Of a stretch of 9,601 bases of DNA, positions 1 through 6,424 are shown piece after piece. The notes beneath the pieces are model-generated. The model did no database searches. It saw nothing but the letters and a program-made list of their open reading frames with translations, and had not been told where the DNA came from. The DNA comes from Bacillota bacterium (GTDB lineage: Bacteria > Bacillota > Clostridia > Oscillospirales > Acutalibacteraceae), in assembly GCA_023460155.1 (NCBI GenBank), contig JAEWRF010000250.1:1-9601 (forward strand), given 5' to 3'. How positions within the stretch are numbered: the stretch's first letter is position 1; each line of letters begins with the position of its first letter. The position numbers and the translations under genes were made by a program.

Positions 1-556
1 GTTCCGCACCTTCGATTTCGTTCAGCAGAAACCACCGGACGTTCCGCAGATCCATTTTTGTTAGCTGCGGGTCAATTGGGGAGGGATTCAGGGCGATCTG
101 AATCCCGCGCGCGTGAGCGGCGGAAAGAATGTAGTCGAGCGAACTGATTTCGTTTTGGAGTACGATGATGTCTCCGGCACCGAAATGAGAAAGGACCCGG
201 TCGGCAAAATCCGTCGTAATCATCTGGTTGGATCCGCCGTAAAGCATGATGCAGTTTTGTCCGTTTTGATCAACCTGGATCACGGCGTGACCGTTCATGC
301 AGTCCTTCATTTCGACCAGATCGGTGTTCACGCCGTAGCGGTCGAGGGTTTCCTTCAGAATTTCACCGCCCCTGCCGATACAGCCGGCATGGTAAACTTC
401 CGCCCCGGCCATGGAAAGCGCGATCGATTGGTTCAGTCCCTTTCCTCCGCAATGCTGCTGGAAATCCAGAGAGGAAAGAGTCTCTCCTGCTCGGACAAAA
501 TGAGGGACCTGATAGACAAGATCAAGATTCAGGGACCCAAAGCACAAAATTTTCAA
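1..556 (-). CDS. rbsK: Ribokinase-like PfkB carbohydrate kinase (3' end cut by window edge)
   Basis: Likely phosphorylates ribose to ribose 5-phosphate with ATP in the cytoplasm. Only the N-terminal 185 residues lie in the window; ribokinases are usually about 300 residues, so the C-terminal catalytic GAGD region is outside. Seen in the translation: an N-terminal strand with GSLNLD (residues 7-12), the PfkB signature HCGGKGLNQSIA (35-46), and late in the fragment NPSPID and WFLLNEIEGAE. These match the ribokinase layout of sugar-binding Asn/Asp, glycine-rich motif and NPAP/NE motifs. The signature has GGKGLNQ where E. coli RbsK has GGKGANQ, so another pentose or a nucleoside is possible. The start is the TTG at 556-554: an in-frame TGA lies three codons upstream, and a GGAG lies 10 bases before the TTG. 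It is transcribed away from the regulator. Its link to the rest of the locus is that nucleoside hydrolase releases free ribose. Confidence 0.9.
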   Translation of the reverse strand, partial: MKILCFGSLNLDLVYQVPHFVRAGETLSSLDFQQHCGGKGLNQSIALSMAGAEVYHAGCIGRGGEILKETLDRYGVNTDLVEMKDCMNGHAVIQVDQNGQNCIMLYGGSNQMITTDFADRVLSHFGAGDIIVLQNEISSLDYILSAAHARGIQIALNPSPIDPQLTKMDLRNVRWFLLNEIEGAE

Positions 557-566
557 AAAAGATCAT

Positions 567-570
567 CTCC
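567..570 (-). promoter_or_regulatory. Ribosome binding site GGAG for the kinase
   Basis: GGAG on the minus strand sits 10 bases before the TTG at 556. It supports that TTG as the start, since no in-frame ATG exists between the upstream stop and the conserved N-terminal strand. Confidence 0.6.
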
Positions 571-594
571 GGCTTCCAATTTTTGTTCAAGTTC

Positions 595-623
595 ATTGTA
601 CAATCTCTGAGCTCCTTTTTCAA
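595..623 (-). promoter_or_regulatory. Sigma-A type promoter for the kinase gene
   Basis: On the minus strand, TTGAAA (623-618) and TACAAT (600-595) are separated by exactly 17 bases; each differs from the consensus hexamer by one base. Predicted transcription start is near 588, giving a leader of about 30 bases before the TTG codon. The -10 lies inside a 10-bp palindrome, ATTGTACAAT (595-604). This is prediction from sequence only. Confidence 0.65.
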
Positions 624-670
624 CAGTCCATTTTCGATTCTTTCCTGGGACCCTCGATTTGCAGGAACTG

Positions 671-679
671 TGCTATAAT
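671..679 (+). promoter_or_regulatory. Extended -10 promoter for the PucR-family regulator gene
   Basis: TGCTATAAT is a perfect TGn extended -10 joined to a consensus -10 hexamer (674-679). No convincing -35 hexamer lies 16-18 bases upstream, which is tolerable for extended -10 promoters. Predicted transcription start is near 686, leaving a leader of about 68 bases. Confidence 0.6.
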
Positions 680-715
680 AAATTCAAAAGACTTGACCAG
701 CGATGCAGGGAACCT

Positions 716-731
716 GAACCTTTTAAGGTTC
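716..731 (+). promoter_or_regulatory. Inverted repeat, candidate operator or leader hairpin
   Basis: GAACCTTTTAAGGTTC: the 7-base arms GAACCTT and AAGGTTC are perfect complements around a central TT. It lies downstream of the predicted transcription start and 8 bases before the GGAGG of the regulator gene. It is placed for autoregulation by a bound protein, or as a small hairpin affecting translation. A partial direct copy (GAACC) precedes it. The 8-mer AGGTTCAA formed by its right arm and following bases recurs upstream of the binding-protein gene (2452-2459). Confidence 0.4.
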
Positions 732-739
732 AAAAAACT

Positions 740-744
740 GGAGG
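740..744 (+). promoter_or_regulatory. Ribosome binding site GGAGG for the PucR-family gene
   Basis: GGAGG is 9 bases from the TTG at 754 but only 4 bases from an out-of-frame ATG at 749. The spacing therefore favours the TTG, which opens the frame with PucR homology from its first residues. Confidence 0.65.
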
Positions 745-753
745 CGATATGCT

Positions 754-2376
754 TTGCGGCTTACTTTGAGAAATATTCTCAAAACAGAGACGTTCCGCGA
801 CTTTAAGGTTCTGGCAGGGGAAGGCGGTCTGGACAGGATCGTGACCTCGGTTTCCGTCATGGACGCTCCGGATATCAGCAACTGGCTGAAGGGCGGAGAA
901 ATCCTGATGACCACCGGCTATGTCCTGAAAGACGACACCATGCAGTTTATCAATCTGATCAAGAGTATCGAAAAAGCAAATGCGGCCGCGCTTTTTATCA
1001 AGATCAACCGGTTTATCAACGCACTGCCCAGAGAAGTTTATGAAACGGCGGAAAGCATCAATTTCCCGCTCGTATTTATGCCCATTCAGCTTGCCTTTAC
1101 GGACGTGATCAATCCCGTTCTGGCGCTTCTGGTCAACGAGCAGGCGAAAAAGCTGGAGATATCCGACCGAATCCACCGTTCCTTCACAAAGCTGGTGCTC
1201 AACGGCGGAAACGAGATGCAGATCATCTCCACGCTGAGCAAGATCGTGGGCGGAGATGTGGCGTATCTGGAGGCGGGGGGCGGAAAAAAATACGTCGCGG
1301 CCGTTTCGGAGGACTTCAAAAAGGAAATGGAGGAAGCCGGCCCGGAAACGGAATTTCCAAAATATAAAAAATATCCCGTCCGGATTGAGAAAAAGAATTA
1401 CGGTTATGTGATCTTTGCAAGACGGGGATCCGACGAAGAAATCGATGAATACAGCGACGTCGCTTTTGAGCATGCAATCACGGTGCTGGAACTGGAAATC
1501 CAGAAAAAGATTTCAAATCTCGAGATTGAGAACAGGCACAAGAACGAATTTGTTCAGGATATTATTCTGAACAACATCAAGTATCCCGATGAAATCAAAG
1601 TGAAAGCCGATTTGTACAATTGGAGTTATCAGCGCGGACTGACCGCTGTGATCGTTGCAATCGACGGCTATAAGGAAAAAAGCCGCCAGTCTGTTGAAAG
1701 CGCAGAAATCCAGGCGCTTGAAAATATCCGGCAGGAGATATTCACCATTTCGCAGAGGGTCATCCAGAAAGACTTTAAGAGCGCGATTTTTACCAGCCTG
1801 AGCGACCGGATGATCTATTTGATTGAACTGCCGGAAAGCAAAAGCGTAAATCAATTCTACGGTCGGATTTCGGAGACGGCGGAGCTGATCCAGAATCTCA
1901 TTTCCGGGGGAAACACGGGTTTTACCGTTACGATCGGCGTGGGGGACTATGTTGAGAAGATCATGGACGCTCACATCAGCTACAAAAACGCGCAGAACGC
2001 CGTCAAGCTGAGCAGGCAGCTTTATAAAAGCAACCGGACGGGCTTCTATAAGGATCTGGGCATCTACCGTTTGCTGGACGTTGTTTGCAAAACCGGTGAG
2101 GCGAAAAAATTTTGCGAGAGCTCCATCGGGCTTCTGACGGAATACGACCGGAAATACGGCTCGGAGCTTTTGAAAACGCTCGTCTGCATTAAGGAATGCA
2201 ACTGGAATCTGAAATGCGCGGCCGAAAAAATGTATGTTCATTATAACACCGTGAAATACCGGTACAAAAAAATAGAGGAAATTGTCGGGCTCAATCTGGA
2301 AGACAGCGAGGCACGGTTCATCATCTCAATGTCCATTAAGATCATTCGGATGGCCAGCGAAGACGCTTGTACCTGA
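754..2376 (+). CDS. PucR-family transcriptional regulator
   Basis: A cytoplasmic DNA-binding regulator of 540 residues with the full three-part PucR layout. Residues about 5-125 form the PucR N-terminal sensor domain (KVLAGEGGLDRIV, then DAPDISNWLKGGEILMTTGY). Residues about 285-420 form the degenerate GGDEF-like module, ending in the typical SYKNAQNAV (409-417). Residues 471-533 form the C-terminal HTH_30 domain, with AAEKMYVHYNTVKYRYKKIE. No membrane segments are visible. The TTG start is forced: the only upstream in-frame codons lead to TAA at 724, and GGAGG is well spaced. Relatives control purine or other catabolic genes, often as activators responding to a pathway metabolite. Here the neighbours imply that it governs nucleoside uptake and hydrolysis, and possibly the divergent kinase. 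The ligand cannot be told from sequence. Confidence 0.93.
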   Translation: MRLTLRNILKTETFRDFKVLAGEGGLDRIVTSVSVMDAPDISNWLKGGEILMTTGYVLKDDTMQFINLIKSIEKANAAALFIKINRFINALPREVYETAESINFPLVFMPIQLAFTDVINPVLALLVNEQAKKLEISDRIHRSFTKLVLNGGNEMQIISTLSKIVGGDVAYLEAGGGKKYVAAVSEDFKKEMEEAGPETEFPKYKKYPVRIEKKNYGYVIFARRGSDEEIDEYSDVAFEHAITVLELEIQKKISNLEIENRHKNEFVQDIILNNIKYPDEIKVKADLYNWSYQRGLTAVIVAIDGYKEKSRQSVESAEIQALENIRQEIFTISQRVIQKDFKSAIFTSLSDRMIYLIELPESKSVNQFYGRISETAELIQNLISGGNTGFTVTIGVGDYVEKIMDAHISYKNAQNAVKLSRQLYKSNRTGFYKDLGIYRLLDVVCKTGEAKKFCESSIGLLTEYDRKYGSELLKTLVCIKECNWNLKCAAEKMYVHYNTVKYRYKKIEEIVGLNLEDSEARFIISMSIKIIRMASEDACT

Positions 2377-2422
2377 AAGACATACAAAAAGAGGATTCTT
2401 TGTCCCTTCAGAATAATGCAAT

Positions 2423-2450
2423 TTGCCGATCGTTGCGGTAACATTAATAT
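2423..2450 (+). promoter_or_regulatory. Weak candidate promoter for the binding-protein operon
   Basis: TTGCCG (2423-2428) and TAATAT (2445-2450) are 16 bases apart. Both hexamers are imperfect, as expected for a promoter needing an activator. The AGGTTCAA element (2452-2459) follows directly. No strong terminator separates the regulator gene from this region, so read-through from the upstream gene is also possible. The rest of the 188-base gap (2377-2564) shows no coding region or recognised riboswitch. Confidence 0.3.
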
Positions 2451-2564
2451 TAGGTTCAAGATACCCCAGCGACCGGCAGGCATTGATTCTACATACAGCA
2501 CAAACGAATTTCGCACTCCATTCTGGCAGCAAACCCAATTGTATGTAAGGAAAGGAAGAAAGTT

Positions 2565-3674
2565 ATGAAAAAGATTTTGGCATCGGTCCTTGCGGCAAGC
2601 GTTCTGGCACTGTCCATGGCGGGATGCGGTTCCCCAGCGTCTTCATCCGCTTCGTCGGGGGCGGCAGTACCGGCGGCAGGTACGGCTTCGGCCGGCACAG
2701 CCTCTGCGGCGTCCAACTCAGCCAAGAAGCTCAGGGTCGCGCTGGTTTACTCCGGCAACCTCGGCGACAAGTCCTTCAACGATTCCGCTCACGCGGGCGC
2801 ACTGAAGGCGGAGAAGGATTTCGGAGTGGAGGTTAAGGAACTCGAGTCCACACAGTCCTCCGAATGGGAATCCAATTTCGTGGCATGCGCTTCCGACGGG
2901 TATGATCTGGTGATCGGTGTTTCCTCTCAGTTTGAGGACATCATGAAAAAGCACTGCCCGCAGTATCCGAACGTCAAATTTGCCATCCTGGATGACAGCA
3001 TTCCCGGTGACAACGTAATTTCCTATAAGTTTGCACAGAATGAAGGCTCTTTCCTTGCAGGCGCGGCTGCAGCCATGTTCACCACCAAAACCGATGTTCC
3101 CGGTATCAACTCCCAGAAAGTGATCGGCTGGGTCGGCGGCATGGACATCCCGGTTCTCCACGACTTCTTCGTCGGGTATGAGCAGGGCGCAAAATACATT
3201 GACCCGGACGTCAAGGTTCTGCAGTCTTTCGCGGGAAGCTTCAGCGATCCTGTTAAGGGCAAGGAACTGACAATCGCTCAGTACAGCCAGGGCGCGGACA
3301 TTGTTATGAACGTCGCCTCCGGTACCGGCAACGGCATCCTCGAAGCCGCCAAGGATAAGGGCGAGTTCGCGGTCGGCGTCGATTCCGATCAGGACAGCCT
3401 GTATCCGGGATCCATCCTGACCTCCATGGTCAAGCACGTTGACGTCGGTACATACAGCGCGATTGAAGCTGTTGTCAAAGGCACCTTCAAGGGCAACACC
3501 ACCACGATGCTGAACGTCGCAAACGGCGGCATCCAGCTTACCGATATGTCGGTTATGAAAAAGGCGCTCGGTGACAAGTTCCCGCCTGACATTCTGACCA
3601 AGATTCAGGACATCACCGGCAAGATCAAGTCCGGCGAGATTAAAGTCAACCATTATCAGGGCTTTACGGGCTGA
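2565..3674 (+). CDS. nupN: BMP-family nucleoside-binding lipoprotein of an ABC transporter
   Basis: Extracytoplasmic binding protein of 369 residues that delivers nucleosides to the ABC permease encoded downstream. Residues 1-20 are a lipoprotein signal peptide with lipobox LSMAGC, so Cys21 is the predicted lipidated residue. Residues 22-53 are a flexible Ser/Ala/Gly/Thr linker with a repeated GTAS pattern. The BMP (PnrA/BmpA) domain starts near residue 56 with LRVALVYSGNLGDKSFND. The GDKSFND loop and GVDSDQD (271-277) match positions that contact the nucleoside base and ribose in this family. ATG 2565 is preceded by a purine-rich GGAAAGGAAG. It is separated from the ATPase gene by a terminator-like hairpin, consistent with higher expression of the binding protein. 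The family binds purine and/or pyrimidine nucleosides; specificity is not readable here. The symbol follows the B. subtilis NupNOPQ system. Confidence 0.93.
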   Translation: MKKILASVLAASVLALSMAGCGSPASSSASSGAAVPAAGTASAGTASAASNSAKKLRVALVYSGNLGDKSFNDSAHAGALKAEKDFGVEVKELESTQSSEWESNFVACASDGYDLVIGVSSQFEDIMKKHCPQYPNVKFAILDDSIPGDNVISYKFAQNEGSFLAGAAAAMFTTKTDVPGINSQKVIGWVGGMDIPVLHDFFVGYEQGAKYIDPDVKVLQSFAGSFSDPVKGKELTIAQYSQGADIVMNVASGTGNGILEAAKDKGEFAVGVDSDQDSLYPGSILTSMVKHVDVGTYSAIEAVVKGTFKGNTTTMLNVANGGIQLTDMSVMKKALGDKFPPDILTKIQDITGKIKSGEIKVNHYQGFTG

Positions 3675-3696
3675 TAGATCCGGAAAATGAGCTGAG

Positions 3697-3727
3697 AGCG
3701 GTCTGTTTCTAAACGGACCGCTTTTCT
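3697..3727 (+). terminator. Terminator-like hairpin between binding protein and ATPase genes
   Basis: The left arm (3697-3708) starts AGCGGTC and the right arm (3711-3722) ends GACCGCT. They pair over 12 positions, with one T-G wobble and a nominal 2-base loop, and are followed by TTTTCTGCTCT. The U tract is short and interrupted, so partial termination (or protection of the upstream mRNA 3' end) is more likely than a full stop. The genes downstream have no clear promoter of their own. Confidence 0.65.
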
Positions 3728-3786
3728 GCTCTAAATGGTTGCCAGTTTATCGAATATCGGAGCGTGGGGAGCGCTTCAGCAACCGG

Positions 3787-3794
3787 AAAGGGTG
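3787..3794 (+). promoter_or_regulatory. Ribosome binding site deciding the ATPase start
   Basis: AAAGGGTG lies 6 bases before the TTG at 3801. The open frame reaches back to an ATG at 3735. That longer form would add 22 residues with no family resemblance, and the first 10 or so bases of its reading frame would follow directly on the terminator tail. The TTG is therefore preferred. Confidence 0.55.
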
Positions 3795-3800
3795 ACGAAG

Positions 3801-5348
3801 TTGAGCGATTACATAATTGAAATGAAGGACATCGTCAAAGATTTCGGCACGGTGCACGCGATCAGGAACGGTCAGTTCAACCTGAAAAAGGGTGAGATCC
3901 ATTCCCTGGTGGGCGAAAACGGCGCCGGCAAATCCACGATGATGAATCTCCTTTACGGGATTTATCCGCGGACCAGCGGAACGATCTCAATCAAGGGGCA
4001 GGAAATGGAGTCCATCGTCCCGAAAGTTGCGATTGAAAACGGTATCGGCATGGTTCATCAGGAGTTTATGCTGGTGAACGATCTGACGGTTCTGGAAAAC
4101 ATTATCCTCGGTTTTGAACCGAAGAAGAACTTGTCAATTGACCTTGCAAAAGCGCGTAAGGACATTCAGGTCTATATTGACAATTATAAAATGGAAATCC
4201 AGCCGGGGAAAAAGATCAACCAGATATCCGTCGGGGAAGCGCAGCGCGTTGAAATCATCAAAACGCTGTACCGGGGAGCGAATATCCTGATCCTCGACGA
4301 ACCGACAGCCATTCTGACCCCGCAGGAATGCGAGAAATTCTTTGAAATTCTGAAAAACATCCGAGCGGACGGAAAGTCCATCATATTCATCTCTCATAAG
4401 CTGAACGAGGTTATGGAAATTTCCGACCGGATCACCGTAATGCGCCAGGGACAGTACGTAAGCACGGTGAATAAGAGTGAAACCAACACCCGGGAGCTTG
4501 CCAAAATGATGGTTGGCCGCGAGGTGTTCCTCAATATTGAAAAGAAACAGGCAAAGGTCGGCAATGTGGTTCTGAAAGTGGATAATCTCTGGACGTCGGG
4601 CGAAAAGGAGCTTTCCAAAATCAGAGGCATTTCCCTGGATGTCAGGGAAGGTGAGATCGTGGGGATCGCCGGAGTCGACGGAAACGGCCAGAGCGAATTT
4701 ATCGAGGCGGTTACCGGTCTGCGCAAGGTCGAACGCGGGAGCGTATCGCTGGAAGGCCGGGATATTACCAATTTGTCCCCTAAAAAGATCCGGGACGCGG
4801 GCCTGACGCACATCCCTGAAGACCGGAACCAGCGCGGACTCAACCGCAAGATGGATATTTTGCATAACCTGATCGCCGTCAAGCTTCGCCAAAAGCCTTA
4901 TGCCAACGGCATCCGGATGAACCGGAAGGAAATTCTCCGCTACTCAGAGGAACTGATCCACAAATACGACATCCGGCCGGATAAGCCGGATATGATTACA
5001 CAGACGCTTTCCGGCGGCAACGCACAGAAAATCGTCGTGGCAAGAGAAGTGGACGCCGATGGCAAACTGTTGATTGCTTCCCAGCCCTCCCGGGGTGTCG
5101 ACGTGGGTGCCATTGAGTCGATTCGCAAAATTCTCAACTCCGTCAAGCAGCAGGGGAAAGCCATTTTGCTGGTTTCCGCAGACCTTGAGGAGATTCTTTC
5201 CCTCTCCGACCGCATCGCGGTAATGTACGAAGGAAAGATTGTGGGAATCATCAACGCCGAAGATGCCAATGAAGACAACGTCGGCATCCTGATGATGGGC
5301 GGAACCCTGGAAGAGGAGAATAAAGAGTCGGGAGGTGCGCTGACATGA
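3801..5348 (+). CDS. nupO: Nucleoside ABC transporter ATPase (two fused nucleotide-binding domains)
   Basis: Energises nucleoside import on the inner face of the membrane. It has 515 residues and two ABC domains in one chain, as in RbsA/YufO-type ATPases. First domain: Walker A GENGAGKST (38-46, Lys44), signature SVGEAQR (143-149), Walker B ILILDEP (Asp166, Glu167). Second domain: a degenerate Walker A GVDGNGQSE (291-299, Gln297 in place of Lys), signature LSGGNAQK (403-410), and IASQPSRGVDVGA, where the Walker B Asp-Glu pair reads Ser-Gln. Loss of the second catalytic site is normal for this subfamily, so the gene looks functional. Start chosen at TTG 3801 from the nearby AAAGGGTG and because homology begins there (SDYIIEMKDIVKDFG). 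An ATG at 3822 or an upstream ATG at 3735 are alternatives. The stop overlaps the first permease start as ATGA (5345-5348), indicating translational coupling. Confidence 0.93.
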   Translation: MSDYIIEMKDIVKDFGTVHAIRNGQFNLKKGEIHSLVGENGAGKSTMMNLLYGIYPRTSGTISIKGQEMESIVPKVAIENGIGMVHQEFMLVNDLTVLENIILGFEPKKNLSIDLAKARKDIQVYIDNYKMEIQPGKKINQISVGEAQRVEIIKTLYRGANILILDEPTAILTPQECEKFFEILKNIRADGKSIIFISHKLNEVMEISDRITVMRQGQYVSTVNKSETNTRELAKMMVGREVFLNIEKKQAKVGNVVLKVDNLWTSGEKELSKIRGISLDVREGEIVGIAGVDGNGQSEFIEAVTGLRKVERGSVSLEGRDITNLSPKKIRDAGLTHIPEDRNQRGLNRKMDILHNLIAVKLRQKPYANGIRMNRKEILRYSEELIHKYDIRPDKPDMITQTLSGGNAQKIVVAREVDADGKLLIASQPSRGVDVGAIESIRKILNSVKQQGKAILLVSADLEEILSLSDRIAVMYEGKIVGIINAEDANEDNVGILMMGGTLEEENKESGGALT

Positions 5349-6412
5349 GTTCAAGCGCGAATTACAAACAAAGGGTCCTGAATCTGCTGGTTACCATCGT
5401 GATCTCCATGGCGATCGGGGCTATCCTGATGGCGGCGCTGGGTTATAATCCGCTGCAGGCTTATTCGGAACTGTTTAAAGGCGCGTTTGTCGGCAGACTG
5501 AATTTCGGAACAACGCTGACCAACTTTGTGCCTCTTCTTCTTACAGCTTTTGCGTTTATCATTTCCTCGGACGCAGGTGTGTTCAACTGCGGAGTCGAGG
5601 GCGAAATGTACCTCGGCGCAATCACAGCTGCCTATGTCGGCTACACGCTGCCGGGAATTCCCGGCCCGCTGCACATTCTGCTGTGCTTTGTCTGCGCAAT
5701 GATTGTCGGCTCGCTATGGGCAATCATTCCGGCCGTTTTGAAGATTCACTGGGGCGTAAACGAAGTCTGCGTGACAATTCTGATGAACTACGTCGCCCAG
5801 TATATTACGTCTTATCTGGTAAACGGACCGCTCAGCGCGAAAAGCGGAACGGCTCAGACCCCCCAGGTGCCCAATGACACGCTTTTGCCGCAGATTTTGC
5901 TGCCGAGCCAGGCGAATGTCGGGCTTTTCCTCGCAATCGGCATGGTGATTTTCCTTTATTGGCTGATGAATCACTCCACCGTGGGCTACCAGATCAAAAG
6001 CGTCGGCATGAACCCTGCTTTTACCGAGTATGTCGGCATCGACCCCAAGAAAGCCATCATCGGTGCCATGATTCTGAGCGGAGCGATCGGTGCGTTTTCC
6101 GGCTGCATTTCCGTGCTGGGCGTTTACGGCTACTTCCTGGATAACTTCTCAAACGGCCTTGCTTTCAACGGGATGCTCGCCGCGCTGATCATCAAGAACG
6201 ATTATAAGCTGGCGCCGGTCATGGCATTCTTTATCGCCATGCTGCAGTCGGGCGCGCAGGGCATGGAACGCAACACCGGCGTTCCGAAATCCATCGTGGA
6301 TACCATCATCTGCATCTTCATTGTTTTTGCAACCATGGAGGCGCTGTTCGCACTGGATAAATTCAAGCGGAAAAAGAAAGAATCCACACCTGCTTCCGCG
6401 TCGCAGGGTTAG
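5345..6412 (+). CDS. nupP: Nucleoside ABC transporter permease, first subunit
   Basis: Integral membrane subunit of 355 residues that forms half of the import channel with the next gene's product. It is in the BPD_transp_2 family (branched-chain amino acid/ribose/nucleoside type permeases). Visible features include an N-terminal hydrophobic helix (residues about 11-32), GYNPLQAYSELFKGAF just after it, and many further hydrophobic segments. SVGMNPAFTEYVGIDPKKA is the conserved cytoplasmic loop that docks the ATPase. The C terminus is a lysine-rich cytoplasmic tail. Length agrees with B. subtilis YufP-like subunits. ATG 5345 overlaps the ATPase stop by 4 bases and has a strong GGGAGGTG upstream inside the ATPase gene. 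Confidence 0.92.
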   Translation: MSSSANYKQRVLNLLVTIVISMAIGAILMAALGYNPLQAYSELFKGAFVGRLNFGTTLTNFVPLLLTAFAFIISSDAGVFNCGVEGEMYLGAITAAYVGYTLPGIPGPLHILLCFVCAMIVGSLWAIIPAVLKIHWGVNEVCVTILMNYVAQYITSYLVNGPLSAKSGTAQTPQVPNDTLLPQILLPSQANVGLFLAIGMVIFLYWLMNHSTVGYQIKSVGMNPAFTEYVGIDPKKAIIGAMILSGAIGAFSGCISVLGVYGYFLDNFSNGLAFNGMLAALIIKNDYKLAPVMAFFIAMLQSGAQGMERNTGVPKSIVDTIICIFIVFATMEALFALDKFKRKKKESTPASASQG

Positions 6413-6424
6413 GGGGCGGAATAA

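Noticed and set aside
113..610. 165-codon plus-strand open frame at the left edge
   Set aside because: The opposite strand encodes a clear ribokinase N-terminal region over the same bases; the plus frame has no recognisable features and no good ribosome binding site.
730..1473. 247-codon minus-strand frame antisense to the regulator (also 1513-2241)
   Set aside because: Antisense shadows of a well-supported PucR-family gene; composition and sequence resemble no protein family.
2374..2412. Possible terminator after the regulator gene (CTGAA ... TTCAG arms around an AGA/TCT stem)
   Set aside because: The stem is interrupted by several mismatches and no T-run follows, so it does not meet the pattern of an intrinsic terminator.
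2505..2513. CGAATTTCG palindrome as a PurR-type CGAA box
   Set aside because: It matches only the core CGAA and lacks the paired, spaced boxes of known PurR sites.
2377..2564. Purine or other riboswitch upstream of the binding-protein gene
   Set aside because: I looked for the conserved purine-aptamer core and a following terminator or sequestering stem and found neither.
2718..3653. 311-codon minus-strand frame antisense to the binding-protein gene
   Set aside because: A shadow caused by GC-biased third positions; the plus strand has an unmistakable BMP lipoprotein.
4671..5120. Inactivating mutations in the second ATPase domain (Lys to Gln in Walker A; Asp-Glu to Ser-Gln in Walker B)
   Set aside because: Such loss of the second site is typical of the RbsA/YufO-type double ATPases, so it is not evidence of a broken gene.
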